This document shows positions 7,472-14,981 of a DNA stretch of 16,745 bases, piece after piece. The stretch's first letter is position 1, and every line of letters begins with the position of its first letter. The notes below the pieces were generated by a model that made no database searches, was not told the DNA's origin, and was given only the letters and a program-made list of their open reading frames with translations. Origin of the DNA: Bradyrhizobiaceae bacterium (lineage in GTDB: Bacteria > Pseudomonadota > Alphaproteobacteria > Rhizobiales > Hyphomicrobiaceae); the NCBI GenBank assembly GCA_947475855.1, contig CANJPN010000063.1, positions 1 through 16,745 of the forward strand, written 5' to 3'. Both the position numbers and the translations under genes were made by a program.

Positions 7472-7499
7472 CCCTCTCCCCGTCATTGCGGGGAGAGGG
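7472..7499. repeat. REP-like palindromic repeat, copy 1
   Basis: Perfect 11-base arms, CCCTCTCCCCG (7472-7482) and CGGGGAGAGGG (7489-7499), with a six-base loop. The same arms with a different loop occur at 11160-11188. Hairpins of this sequence are, as I recall, widespread between genes in Hyphomicrobiales. Confidence 0.85.
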
Positions 7500-7740
7500 C
7501 TAGGTTGAGGGGTGGCCGCTTGGCCGACAATGGCATCAAGCGCCGTCCGCTTCTTGATGTGGACCGTCCGAGGTCGGTGAGGCACCGCAATGATGCGACC
7601 CCAAACGGACCTGAGCTGTTGCAGCATGAAGTCGTTGCGCAGCCAAGCGGCCGAACTACCAGTCGGCATGTAGCCGACCAGTCGTGGTCGAGCTCGGCGT
7701 TGCGAAGTGAGGTAGGTCGGCCGCTGATAGCGGACGCACT

Positions 7741-10737
7741 TCAGGCTTGGCCCACCTTTGCGCGCCCAGCATCGTTGTCGAGCGATCCATCGGGCCCGAG
7801 CGCGAGCGCCCGCTCTTTCGCGACATATTCGCTGCTGAACGACGGCTCCAACGTTCCTCGGTAGTATTCGTCGAACCTGTTGAGGCGCAGCTTCGTCTTG
7901 TAGCCAGCGATCTTCGTCAGATCGTCAGCGGACAAGAGCTTGCTCTCTGTGAGCTTGGCCACCTGGCCATCGATCAGATCGCGGCGGCGGTCGAGCTCGT
8001 CGTTGAGATCGAACAACGATTGCGGCGCGTAGAGGGGCAGCGAGCTGATCATGCGGTCGAACACGGTGTCGTGAATCATCGCATGTGGCGGCACCTTGCG
8101 CGGACGATAGTTGAACACGTGGCTGAAGTTTTGCTGGATCAGGCCCAGTGCGTCCGGATCGACGATCAGAGGATTGCTGTCCTGGCGCTTCCAGTGTTCG
8201 AGCTTGTCGGCCTTCCATGCGACGAGATGCAGCCCCCAGATTTCTTTGCCAGCCTCTTGTTGGGTGTCTGCGTAGCCACTGCTGATCCGACGCAGAAGGA
8301 AGTCGAGCGCGACATCGGATAGCCGGTCGGTTGCCCACCCGCCGCCGATGTTGGCGTGGTCGCCGGGGAACCACACCTCGATGATGCGCTCGGGCCGGTT
8401 GGGATCGGGGTCCATCAACGTCGGCTCGAATTCCTGGCGGCGCTCGTCCAGCGCCACCATGTGATAGGCTTGGCGGACGCTGTCGGGCACCGACAGATCG
8501 CGGAGCATGTTGAGCTGCTGCAGGTTGATGCCGCCGATCGTCTTGGCGACGCCGAACGAGCCGACCGTGTCCCAGCAACCGAGCACCGCGATCGGCATCA
8601 GCCGCTTCGATTTCGAACTCCACAGCTTCCGGTGCTTTCCGAACAGCTTGATCGTCCAAACTGTCCGTGGCGCACCGCGCGCATCGATGGCACGCGCCAA
8701 CAGCCGGGAAATCGCGGAGCCCCGGCTGAAGCCGAAGATGAAGATCCGGTCGCCGGGGCGATAGGTGCGGACGAGATCGAGGTAGGCGCGCTCGACGGCC
8801 TCCTCGGCACCCAGGCCTGTCGCCTGGCCAAAGAACGCCAGCAGCGGATCGTTGTCGAAAGTGTTGCCGACGCCCGCGTAGTAGAGGCCGATCTGTTTGT
8901 CGCCGTACTTCTTGCACAACGACGCATCGAGAACTTCACCGGGCTCGAACATGCCTTGCTTGTCCGCCTTCAGCATGCGGAACAGCTTGTAGACGTTGGT
9001 GGTCGCGGCGAAGCCCTGATCGACTTGATCGGGATTATTGCTGGTGCCGTCGAGGCAGATGACGATGTTCTTCGGCTTGGCTGACGTCCAAGTGTCGGAA
9101 TTCCGGAACAACGTGTAGAGCAGTGGCAGGCCGAGGAGAATCACCTCCCATTTGAAGAGCAGCCCAGAGAATCCGCTGGTCAGCATCGACCAGCCCGAGC
9201 GCGTCGCAGAACTCGTGCCGGTGGCGGCCGCTGCCTCCACTTCTTGGGACGTACCGGCCGCAACTCGGCTCACCGGCGCAATGGCCGGCGGTTTGCTGCC
9301 GGCCTCACGCACGACCCGGATGCCCGCCTTGTCCGCATTGCTCAGCGGCGGCTCCCGGAGTTCGAGGTCGGCTGGAAGCTCGGTGAGCCGTCCCCCGTTT
9401 GCCGCAGGCCTGGTGCTGCAGCCTTCTTGAACTGCACCTGAGGATTGACGACAGCGGTCGATCCATTCGGCGACATTGCCGTGCATATCGTAAAGCCCGA
9501 ATGCGTTCGGTTTGAGCAGTCCGACATGATGCGGCCAGCGCGCGCCGATCCTCGCATACCAGGCATATTCTTCGAGCTTCTCGCGATCGTCGCCGAACGA
9601 CCACTTCGAACCTGGCGGAGCGTTGCCTCGGGCTGCAGCGAGCCACTCGGCGCGCGAGGGTAGCCGATAGGTCGCTTTGGTCTGGCCACTCAGCCACTGC
9701 AGGTAGATGACCGCGTCCTCGGACGATACTTCGACCGGAATACGGTCGCTGCCAGCGACGGGGCGATCGATTTTCCTGCACGGTTTGGGTTCGGGCGCCG
9801 AGCCGCTGCATGCGTCCCACTCGGCATGCGTGATCTCGAAGAGCCCCATGTAGATCGGCTTGGCCGGATCGAGGGCCAGACTCACCAAACCTGGACACCG
9901 CACGTCGTCGCAGTCGCGCAGCCCGTCACTTGCCTTGCCGGCTTTGAGATCGTCAGCGCGAGATTGCCGCTCCTGTAGCACTCTGTCCTGCTCGGCCAAG
10001 TCGATGGTCGAGATCGGATTCCAGAACTGATAGATGAGCAGCCCTGCAGCGACCAGCAGCCCCTTGAGGCCCCAGTTGTGCCACTTCGCCGGCAGCCAGC
10101 CCATACTCTGTCCGTGGCGCCGCAGTCGATAGGCGGCGAGCAGGACCACGAGCTGGGCGAGCAGGAACAAGAACACCTTGCCGGAACTCGGCATGGGTTC
10201 GCCGCCGATGCTCAGTTTCGGAAACAGCCCCGACGCATTCACAGCGAGCAGCAACAAGAAAGAGGCGACAAACCAGTAAGTGAACTGGCGCCGATAGATG
10301 AGGCCGGCGATACCGGGAACGAGCGAGTAAGCGGCAATGATGCCGACCGTGCCGACCACCTTTTGCACGATGGCGACGAAATCGTGGCCCAATACCTCGA
10401 GCCAGGCCTTGAAGAGGGGAAACAGCACATCGCCCGTGAAGCTGAGCGGGTGGAAACCATAGCTTTTGAAGAATTCGGTTCTGCCCTTCGCATCGTCACC
10501 GGCGAACAGGTCGCCGGCATGCGTGAGGATGGCTTTGGCGGAGTGAGCCTCGCCCTTCATGCCGAGAAGTTTGCCCAGCTTGCCGAAATCCGAGGGCAGC
10601 GCATAGGCCACGAACAGCAGTGCGGTCAGCACCAGCATGATCGCCGGCAGGAGCCTCGAACTCTTGCGGATGCTGAGCGTCGAGGACTTCTTCACAGGTG
10701 CGGTGGGTGGCAACTCGGACGACACAACAACCCCCAT
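7741..10737 (-). CDS. Membrane protein fusing a SUMF1-like domain to a DUF2235 (Tle1-like) hydrolase domain
   Basis: This is a 998-residue protein. A basic N-terminus precedes membrane helices at about 30-48, 121-147, 152-172, 187-204 and 222-240. Residues about 280-476 resemble a formylglycine-generating-enzyme (SUMF1/FGE-sulfatase) domain: Y-R-L-P-S-R-A-E-W, A-R-G, L-K-P-N-A-F-G-L-Y-D-M-H-G-N-V-A-E-W and a late G-I-R-V-V-R-E. The usual R-G-G-S-W block is lost, so I expect binding rather than catalysis. A sixth helix (524-545) leads to a DUF2235 domain (about 556-830, with a C-terminal extension): V-I-C-L-D-G-T-S-N-N, G-F-S-R-G with Ser671, C-W-D-T-V-G with Asp723 and P-G-D-H-A-N-I-G-G-G-W with His794, the likely triad seen in T6SS phospholipase effectors such as Tle1. 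Basic residues flanking the helices place SUMF1 in the periplasm and DUF2235 in the cytoplasm. ATG 10737 lacks a good ribosome binding site; GTG at codon 5, after GGGGG, is an alternative. It stands alone; function unknown. Confidence 0.88.
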   Translation of the reverse strand: MGVVVSSELPPTAPVKKSSTLSIRKSSRLLPAIMLVLTALLFVAYALPSDFGKLGKLLGMKGEAHSAKAILTHAGDLFAGDDAKGRTEFFKSYGFHPLSFTGDVLFPLFKAWLEVLGHDFVAIVQKVVGTVGIIAAYSLVPGIAGLIYRRQFTYWFVASFLLLLAVNASGLFPKLSIGGEPMPSSGKVFLFLLAQLVVLLAAYRLRRHGQSMGWLPAKWHNWGLKGLLVAAGLLIYQFWNPISTIDLAEQDRVLQERQSRADDLKAGKASDGLRDCDDVRCPGLVSLALDPAKPIYMGLFEITHAEWDACSGSAPEPKPCRKIDRPVAGSDRIPVEVSSEDAVIYLQWLSGQTKATYRLPSRAEWLAAARGNAPPGSKWSFGDDREKLEEYAWYARIGARWPHHVGLLKPNAFGLYDMHGNVAEWIDRCRQSSGAVQEGCSTRPAANGGRLTELPADLELREPPLSNADKAGIRVVREAGSKPPAIAPVSRVAAGTSQEVEAAAATGTSSATRSGWSMLTSGFSGLLFKWEVILLGLPLLYTLFRNSDTWTSAKPKNIVICLDGTSNNPDQVDQGFAATTNVYKLFRMLKADKQGMFEPGEVLDASLCKKYGDKQIGLYYAGVGNTFDNDPLLAFFGQATGLGAEEAVERAYLDLVRTYRPGDRIFIFGFSRGSAISRLLARAIDARGAPRTVWTIKLFGKHRKLWSSKSKRLMPIAVLGCWDTVGSFGVAKTIGGINLQQLNMLRDLSVPDSVRQAYHMVALDERRQEFEPTLMDPDPNRPERIIEVWFPGDHANIGGGWATDRLSDVALDFLLRRISSGYADTQQEAGKEIWGLHLVAWKADKLEHWKRQDSNPLIVDPDALGLIQQNFSHVFNYRPRKVPPHAMIHDTVFDRMISSLPLYAPQSLFDLNDELDRRRDLIDGQVAKLTESKLLSADDLTKIAGYKTKLRLNRFDEYYRGTLEPSFSSEYVAKERALALGPDGSLDNDAGRAKVGQA

Positions 10738-10975
10738 TAAGCATTTGGTCAGAGCAACGGAACCCTCGCGGCGAGGCTAACCGCGCAGCTCGGCGCCGCA
10801 AATAGGCTAGTTGTCCACAGGTCGATTTCGGATTCCGTGTTGCGGGCGAAGCGCATGAGTAAAGACCCGTAGCCCGGTGGCGCAGCTCAACCCACGAAAC
10901 CGGACGTGATCGTGCATGATCCAAGGTTCGCCGTCTCCGAGTGTCTAGACCTCCATTGGCAATAGGACGCAGATT

Positions 10976-11001
10976 TTCGCGTCGCAAATTCGCGTCGCAA
11001 A
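10976..11001. repeat. Tandem 13-base duplication
   Basis: The unit TTCGCGTCGCAAA occurs twice without interruption (10976-10988 and 10989-11001). It lies about 240 bases upstream of the DUF2235-domain gene start. It could be replication slippage or a paired binding site; the sequence alone does not decide. Confidence 0.8.
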
Positions 11002-11127
11002 AATGAGGGATCGCCCGTCGCCTCCTCATGGCCCTTCTCGGCTGATCGGCAGACACCGGAACAAAAACGGTCTCCAGGGGGCAGCGGACATCGTCGGATG
11101 AAGGCGTTGCGCACGTTGCCGCCCCTC

Positions 11128-11153
11128 ACCCTCGGGTCAGTGCCCGCGGGCAT
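11128..11153. repeat. Short dispersed repeat, copy 1 (shared with 15341-15365)
   Basis: The stretch beginning ACCCTCGGGTCAGTGCCCG and ending GGGCA is found again at 15341-15365 in the same orientation, with one mismatch over 25 bases. In this copy the mismatch (C for A) breaks the right arm of the hairpin that is perfect in the other copy. It directly adjoins the REP-like hairpin at 11160. Confidence 0.8.
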
Positions 11154-11159
11154 GCCCGG

Positions 11160-11188
11160 CCCTCTCCCCGTGAAGAACGGGGAGAGGG
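11160..11188. repeat. REP-like palindromic repeat, copy 2
   Basis: CCCTCTCCCCG (11160-11170) and CGGGGAGAGGG (11178-11188) repeat exactly the 11-base arms found at 7472-7499; the loop is seven bases and different. The two copies lie on either side of the DUF2235-domain gene, about 3.7 kb apart. Confidence 0.85.
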
Positions 11189-11220
11189 AGAAGTGGGCGC
11201 GCTCGCCATTTCGCATTGGT

Positions 11221-11250
11221 GTCAAAGCCCCCCTATCGAGCGATCGGGGG
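11221..11250 (-). terminator. Possible terminator after trpE
   Basis: Read on the minus strand, CCCCC (11250-11246) pairs with GGGGGG (11233-11228), with an inner ATCG/CGAT pairing across one mismatch, and a short CTTTG tail follows. It lies 23 bases past the trpE stop codon. The inner loop is tight and the T-run short, so it would be a modest terminator. Confidence 0.45.
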
Positions 11251-11273
11251 CAGCGCCGCGAAGCCGGTTCCGA

Positions 11274-12851
11274 TCAACCCCACTCGCCGCCGTTGCCGCC
11301 GGGTTTGCGTTTGGCGCCGCGGGTCGAGAAGCGGACGGCTTCTTCGGCGGCGCGGACGACGGCCTTGGCTTTGTTGATGCACTCCTGCTGTTCGTTCTCG
11401 GGCTGGCTGTCGTAGACGACGCCGGCGCCGGCCTGGACGTGCATCACGCCGTCCTTCACGAGCGCTGTCCGGAGTACGATGCAGGTGTCCATCTGGCCGT
11501 TGGCGGAGAAGTAGCCGACGCAGCCGGCATAGGGGCCGCGCTTGTGCTTCTCGAGTTCGTCGATGATCTGCATCGCACGCACCTTCGGCGCACCCGATAC
11601 GGTGCCTGCGGGAAAGCCGCCGAGCAGCGCGTCGATCACGTCGAGGTCGGCGCGCAGCCGCCCCTGCACGTTCGAGACGATGTGCATGACGTGGCTGTAG
11701 CGCTCGATGACGAACTTCTCGGTGACCTCGACGGAGCCGATCTCGGCGACCCGGCCGACGTCGTTGCGGCCGAGGTCGAGCAGCATCAGGTGTTCGGCGC
11801 GTTCCTTGGGATCGGTGAGCAGGCTTTCGGCGAGCGCCTCGTCCTGCTGGGGTGTGGCACCGCGCGGGCGCGTGCCGGCGAGCGGGCGGATCGTGACCTC
11901 GCCGTCGCGGACGCGGACGAGGATCTCGGGGCTCGAGCCGACGAGGGCATAGCCGCCGAGATCGAGATGGTAGAGGAACGGCGAAGGATTCGTGCGGCGC
12001 AAGGCGCGGTAGAGTGCGAACGGCGGCAGCGTGAACGGCGTCGAGAAGCGTTGCGATAAAACGATCTGGAAAGCGTCGCCGGCGCGGATGTACTCCTTCG
12101 CTTTCGCGATCATGCCCATGTATTCGGCGGGCGTCGTGTTCGACACGGGATCGGACACGGGCATGCGGGCGGCGGTGGTTGCGGTTGCCGCGTGGGGCAT
12201 CGGCGCGTCGAGTGCTGCCACGACGGATTTCAAGCGCTTCTGCGCTGCGGCATAGGCTTTCGCGGCGGTCTGGCGTGGTGTCGGACGCACCGGCGTCACG
12301 ACCGTCATCTCGTCCTTCACGTTGTCGAAGATGATGACGATGGTCGGGCGCACCAGCACCATGTCGGGCACGCCGAGCACGTCGGGCGGCGTGTCGGGCA
12401 GGTTCTCGACGAGGCGGATCGTGTCGTAGCCCATGTGGCCGAACACGCCGGCGGCCATCGGCGGCAGGGCTTCGGGCAATTCCATCGCGGATTCGGCGAG
12501 CAGCGCGCGCAGCGATTGCAGCGTCGGCTCGGGGGCGGGCTTGAAGGCGTCGGGCTTCGTCTCGGCTGAGCGGTTGATCTCGGCTGCGTTTCCGTTGGCA
12601 CGCCAGACGATGTCCGGGGCTAGGCCGATGATCGAATAGCGGCCGCGGGCGGCGCCGCCTTCGACCGACTCCAGCAGCAGGCTCATCGGTTTGCCGTGGG
12701 CGACCTTGAGGTAGACCGAGACGGGGGTTTCGAGGTCGGAGACGAGGCGCGTCCAGACGACCTGGGGCGAGCCTTTTTCATAGCGCTTGGCGAAGGCGTC
12801 GAAGGCGGGTTCGACGTCGAGAGTGGCTGTCTTGCGCGCGTGCGTACTCAC
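11274..12851 (-). CDS. trpE: Anthranilate synthase component I
   Basis: Makes anthranilate from chorismate with ammonia delivered by the TrpG glutaminase, the first committed step of tryptophan synthesis, in the cytoplasm. From GTG 12851 it has 525 residues. The feedback-inhibition site L-L-E-S is at residues 59-62. The chorismate-binding domain is complete: A-F-Q-I-V-L-S-Q-R-F, P-S-P-F-L-Y-H-L-D, G-S-S-P-E-I-L, P-L-A-G-T-R-P-R-G, E-H-L-M-L-L-D-L-G-R-N-D, G-T-V-S-G-A-P-K-V-R-A-M and the final Q-A-G-A-G-V-V-Y-D-S. I prefer GTG 12851 (GAGG six bases upstream); ATG 12905 or TTG 12926 would add 18 or 25 residues unlike the family. It is a stand-alone TrpE, not a TrpEG fusion, yet no trpG follows: the next gene on this strand is the unrelated DUF2235 protein. 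ppiD lies 228 bases upstream in the same direction. No tryptophan-rich leader peptide is seen. Confidence 0.95.
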   Translation of the reverse strand: MSTHARKTATLDVEPAFDAFAKRYEKGSPQVVWTRLVSDLETPVSVYLKVAHGKPMSLLLESVEGGAARGRYSIIGLAPDIVWRANGNAAEINRSAETKPDAFKPAPEPTLQSLRALLAESAMELPEALPPMAAGVFGHMGYDTIRLVENLPDTPPDVLGVPDMVLVRPTIVIIFDNVKDEMTVVTPVRPTPRQTAAKAYAAAQKRLKSVVAALDAPMPHAATATTAARMPVSDPVSNTTPAEYMGMIAKAKEYIRAGDAFQIVLSQRFSTPFTLPPFALYRALRRTNPSPFLYHLDLGGYALVGSSPEILVRVRDGEVTIRPLAGTRPRGATPQQDEALAESLLTDPKERAEHLMLLDLGRNDVGRVAEIGSVEVTEKFVIERYSHVMHIVSNVQGRLRADLDVIDALLGGFPAGTVSGAPKVRAMQIIDELEKHKRGPYAGCVGYFSANGQMDTCIVLRTALVKDGVMHVQAGAGVVYDSQPENEQQECINKAKAVVRAAEEAVRFSTRGAKRKPGGNGGEWG

Positions 12852-13079
12852 GGGGGCCTCGGAAAAAAACGAAGTTCGGCAGGGAAGCGCCATCAGCGCT
12901 GACATTGTGGTTCGGCGGTTCACCAAATTGACCTGCGCCCCGGGACGAACGTGCCGACCGCAAGGTCGGAGCGTGAGGATCCGGTGCCTTTACCCCATTC
13001 AGAGGTGGAAAGATCGCGGAGACCCTCGCTGCGCTCGGCTTCCGGGAACGCAGAGATATCTATATCAGCGTCTAAGGCG
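12852..13079 (-). other. Spacer between ppiD and trpE with a small hairpin and a T7 run
   Basis: The spacer holds a perfect 6-base hairpin, CCGACC (12954-12959) and GGTCGG (12964-12969), around a four-base loop, and a run of seven T on the minus strand (12869-12863) just before the proposed trpE start. The two are about 85 bases apart, so they do not make a terminator together. A weak AGCGC/GCGCT stem lies nearer the T-run but is separated from it by about 15 bases. No run of Trp codons is present, so classical attenuation is not supported. Confidence 0.4.
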
Positions 13080-14981
13080 TCAGCGCTGCTCCGTGGTCTC
13101 GCCGGTGGTGCGCTTGAAGAGCGGTTCGTTGATCTTCACGCCATAGCGCTCACGCAGCGCCAGAACGTAAGATTGGATCGCATCCTGCTGCAACTCGCCG
13201 CGGAGCTGTGTGGCAATCTCGGCCGATTGCTCCTTGGTCGGGTCCGTGGGCTTGGTGATCTCGACGAGGCGGAATACGACGCGTTGGACTCCGTCGCCTG
13301 TATCGACCGAGGCGCGGGCGCCGGTACCGATGCTGAACGCTCGTTGGATAACGGCTGCCGGCACGCCCTGATCGTTTCCGAAGCGCTTCAACGGCTTCGA
13401 AGTCACGAGCTTGGAGCCGACCTCCTTGGCCAATGTAGCCATCGCTTCGCCCTTTTCAGCGCGCTCGATCAGCTTGGCGACCAGTTCGGCGGACAGACGG
13501 GCGATCTCGTCGCGCTGCCATACCTTTTTGGCATCATCCTTCACGTCGGCGAACGGACGCTGCTTTTCCTCGGTGACGCCGAGGACGTCGATCCAGACAT
13601 AGCCGCCGTCGTCCATATCGATCGGCTCGATTTCGACGCCGGGCTTGCCTTCGAAGGCGGCTCGCATGACCTTGGCCTGATCGGGGCCCTCGTAGCCGGG
13701 AGTTCCGTCGGGCTTGCGGCCGAGGCGGTCGATTTGCTTGTTGTCGAAGGCCTTGAGCTTGACGCTCTCTGCGATCTCCAGCAATGGCCGTCCTGCGGCG
13801 CGGCCGTCGTCGATGGCGTCATGGATCTTACGGATCGTGTCGTTGGCGCGCGTCGCGGCGAGCTTATCGCGGATCTCCTGGCGCATCTCGTCGATGGTGC
13901 GCGTGCGCGCCGGCTCGATCTCCGTCGCCTGCAGGAGCACGGTCGAGAAACGTCCTGTTACCGGGGCCGATACCTTGCCCTTGTCGAGCTTGAAGGCGGC
14001 GTCGGCAATCGAGGGGTCGAACATGTCGGTGCGGGTGATCAGACCTAGGTCGATATCCTTTTCGGTGGCGCCTGCCTCCTTGGCCGCGTCGGCAAAACTC
14101 TTGCCTGATGCGATGGCTTTGGCGGCTGCCTCCGCGGCGGCCTTGTCCTTGTAGGGGATCTGAAGGATACGCCGTTTTTCGGGAAGCTCGCTGTTTGCCT
14201 TGTCAGCCTCATAGGCTTTGCGGATGTCGTCGTCCGATACCTCCAGGTTCTTCATGACATCGGCTGCAGACAACGCCAGGGCCACGACGTGGCGGAACTC
14301 CGGTGTAACGAAAAGGCGCGGCTGGGCGTCGAAGACTTCCTTGAGTTTGGCTTCGTCGGGCTCGCCCAGCTTCACCTGGGTTGCTCCATCGACGGAGAAA
14401 TACTGGATCGTTCGCGTCTCTTCGCGCCACTGGTGCACCAGGTTGGAGAGCGTCGACGACACCGGGACGTCCTGGAACATCGACTGGGTCACCTGCTGGC
14501 GCAGCTCCTCGCGCCGGCGCAGATTGAGGTAGGCGCGCTCGTTGTAGCCGATCTCACGCAGGATATTCTCGAAGGCCGGACGGTCGAATTTGCCGTCGGG
14601 ACCCTGCAAGTTGGGGTCCTTCTCAATCGTGGCGGCGATGGTTGCCTGGGACAAAGCGAGACCTAGCTGGCGGACCTGCTGGTCGATCGTGGCGCCGTTG
14701 ACGAGGTCTTCCAGAACCGCGCGATCGATGCCGCGCAGGCGCGCTTCCTCGGCGGTGGGGCGGCGGCCGAAGCGGCGGGCGAGGTTGTTCATGACGGCGC
14801 CGTAGGCCGATTGATATTCCTCCACCGAGATCTCGCTCGAACCGACCGAGGCGATCGCGGTCGCCCGGTTGCCGCCCGTGAATATGTCGGCAACGCCCCA
14901 GACCACGAAGGCGAGGACGAGGAGCAGGAGCAGCGGCTTCAGGACCCAACTGTTGGAGGCACGGCGCAAGGCGTCGAGCAT
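13080..14981 (-). CDS. ppiD: SurA N-terminal domain / PpiD-type peptidyl-prolyl isomerase
   Basis: A 633-residue membrane-anchored periplasmic folding factor that helps newly exported outer-membrane and periplasmic proteins. The N-terminal M-L-D-A-L-R-R-A-S-N-S-W is the usual start of alphaproteobacterial PpiD-like proteins, followed by one helix at 16-34 that leaves the rest in the periplasm. Residues about 40-185 form the SurA-type chaperone domain with F-D-R-P-A-F-E-N-I-L. A parvulin (PPIC) region covers about 268-356, with G-K-S-F-A-D-A-A-K-E-A-G and the D-M-F-D-P-S-I-A-D-A-A-F block. As in many PpiD proteins the parvulin domain is divergent, so isomerase activity is uncertain while the chaperone role is likely. 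ATG 14981 has AAAGGA upstream. Length matches the family (about 620-640). The gene precedes trpE on the same strand, an arrangement I recall from Hyphomicrobiales. Confidence 0.92.
   Translation of the reverse strand: MLDALRRASNSWVLKPLLLLLVLAFVVWGVADIFTGGNRATAIASVGSSEISVEEYQSAYGAVMNNLARRFGRRPTAEEARLRGIDRAVLEDLVNGATIDQQVRQLGLALSQATIAATIEKDPNLQGPDGKFDRPAFENILREIGYNERAYLNLRRREELRQQVTQSMFQDVPVSSTLSNLVHQWREETRTIQYFSVDGATQVKLGEPDEAKLKEVFDAQPRLFVTPEFRHVVALALSAADVMKNLEVSDDDIRKAYEADKANSELPEKRRILQIPYKDKAAAEAAAKAIASGKSFADAAKEAGATEKDIDLGLITRTDMFDPSIADAAFKLDKGKVSAPVTGRFSTVLLQATEIEPARTRTIDEMRQEIRDKLAATRANDTIRKIHDAIDDGRAAGRPLLEIAESVKLKAFDNKQIDRLGRKPDGTPGYEGPDQAKVMRAAFEGKPGVEIEPIDMDDGGYVWIDVLGVTEEKQRPFADVKDDAKKVWQRDEIARLSAELVAKLIERAEKGEAMATLAKEVGSKLVTSKPLKRFGNDQGVPAAVIQRAFSIGTGARASVDTGDGVQRVVFRLVEITKPTDPTKEQSAEIATQLRGELQQDAIQSYVLALRERYGVKINEPLFKRTTGETTEQR

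Larger units (their letters stand above)
7304..7740. other. Hairpin-rich intergenic region, no gene
   Basis: These 437 bases separate the ends of two convergent units. The first 200 hold four separate palindromes (annotated individually where distinct). The rest (7500-7740) contains only a weak CCGCT/AGCGG hairpin at 7721-7733 beside the end of the membrane gene. Open frames crossing this stretch on either strand have no ribosome binding site and no recognisable domain. The hairpins at 7335-7374 may end the mmsB-dehalogenase transcript, though no T-run follows. Confidence 0.5.
10738..11273. other. Intergenic region with repeats between the DUF2235 gene and trpE
   Basis: These 536 bases carry the upstream region of the DUF2235-domain gene and the end of the trpE unit. 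They contain a 13-base tandem duplication, two palindromic repeat elements and a possible trpE terminator, listed separately. No gene with a ribosome binding site or recognisable domain is seen. I cannot point to a convincing promoter for the DUF2235 gene. Confidence 0.5.

Noticed and set aside
7157..7669. Minus-strand frame in the hairpin-rich spacer
   Set aside because: It runs through palindromic repeats and into the antisense of the dehalogenase gene, and its translation matches nothing I recognise.
7741..10737. Reading the DUF2235 protein as a secreted T6SS effector
   Set aside because: It has six membrane helices, no PAAR or VgrG-type adaptor beside it, and no immunity gene; topology favours a resident inner-membrane protein.
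11193..12059. Plus-strand frame opposite the end of trpE
   Set aside because: Antisense to the highly conserved chorismate-binding domain of TrpE; no independent support.
12927..13079. Tryptophan leader peptide and attenuator before trpE
   Set aside because: No run of Trp codons on the minus strand and no hairpin joined to the T7 run; only a small isolated 6-base hairpin is present.
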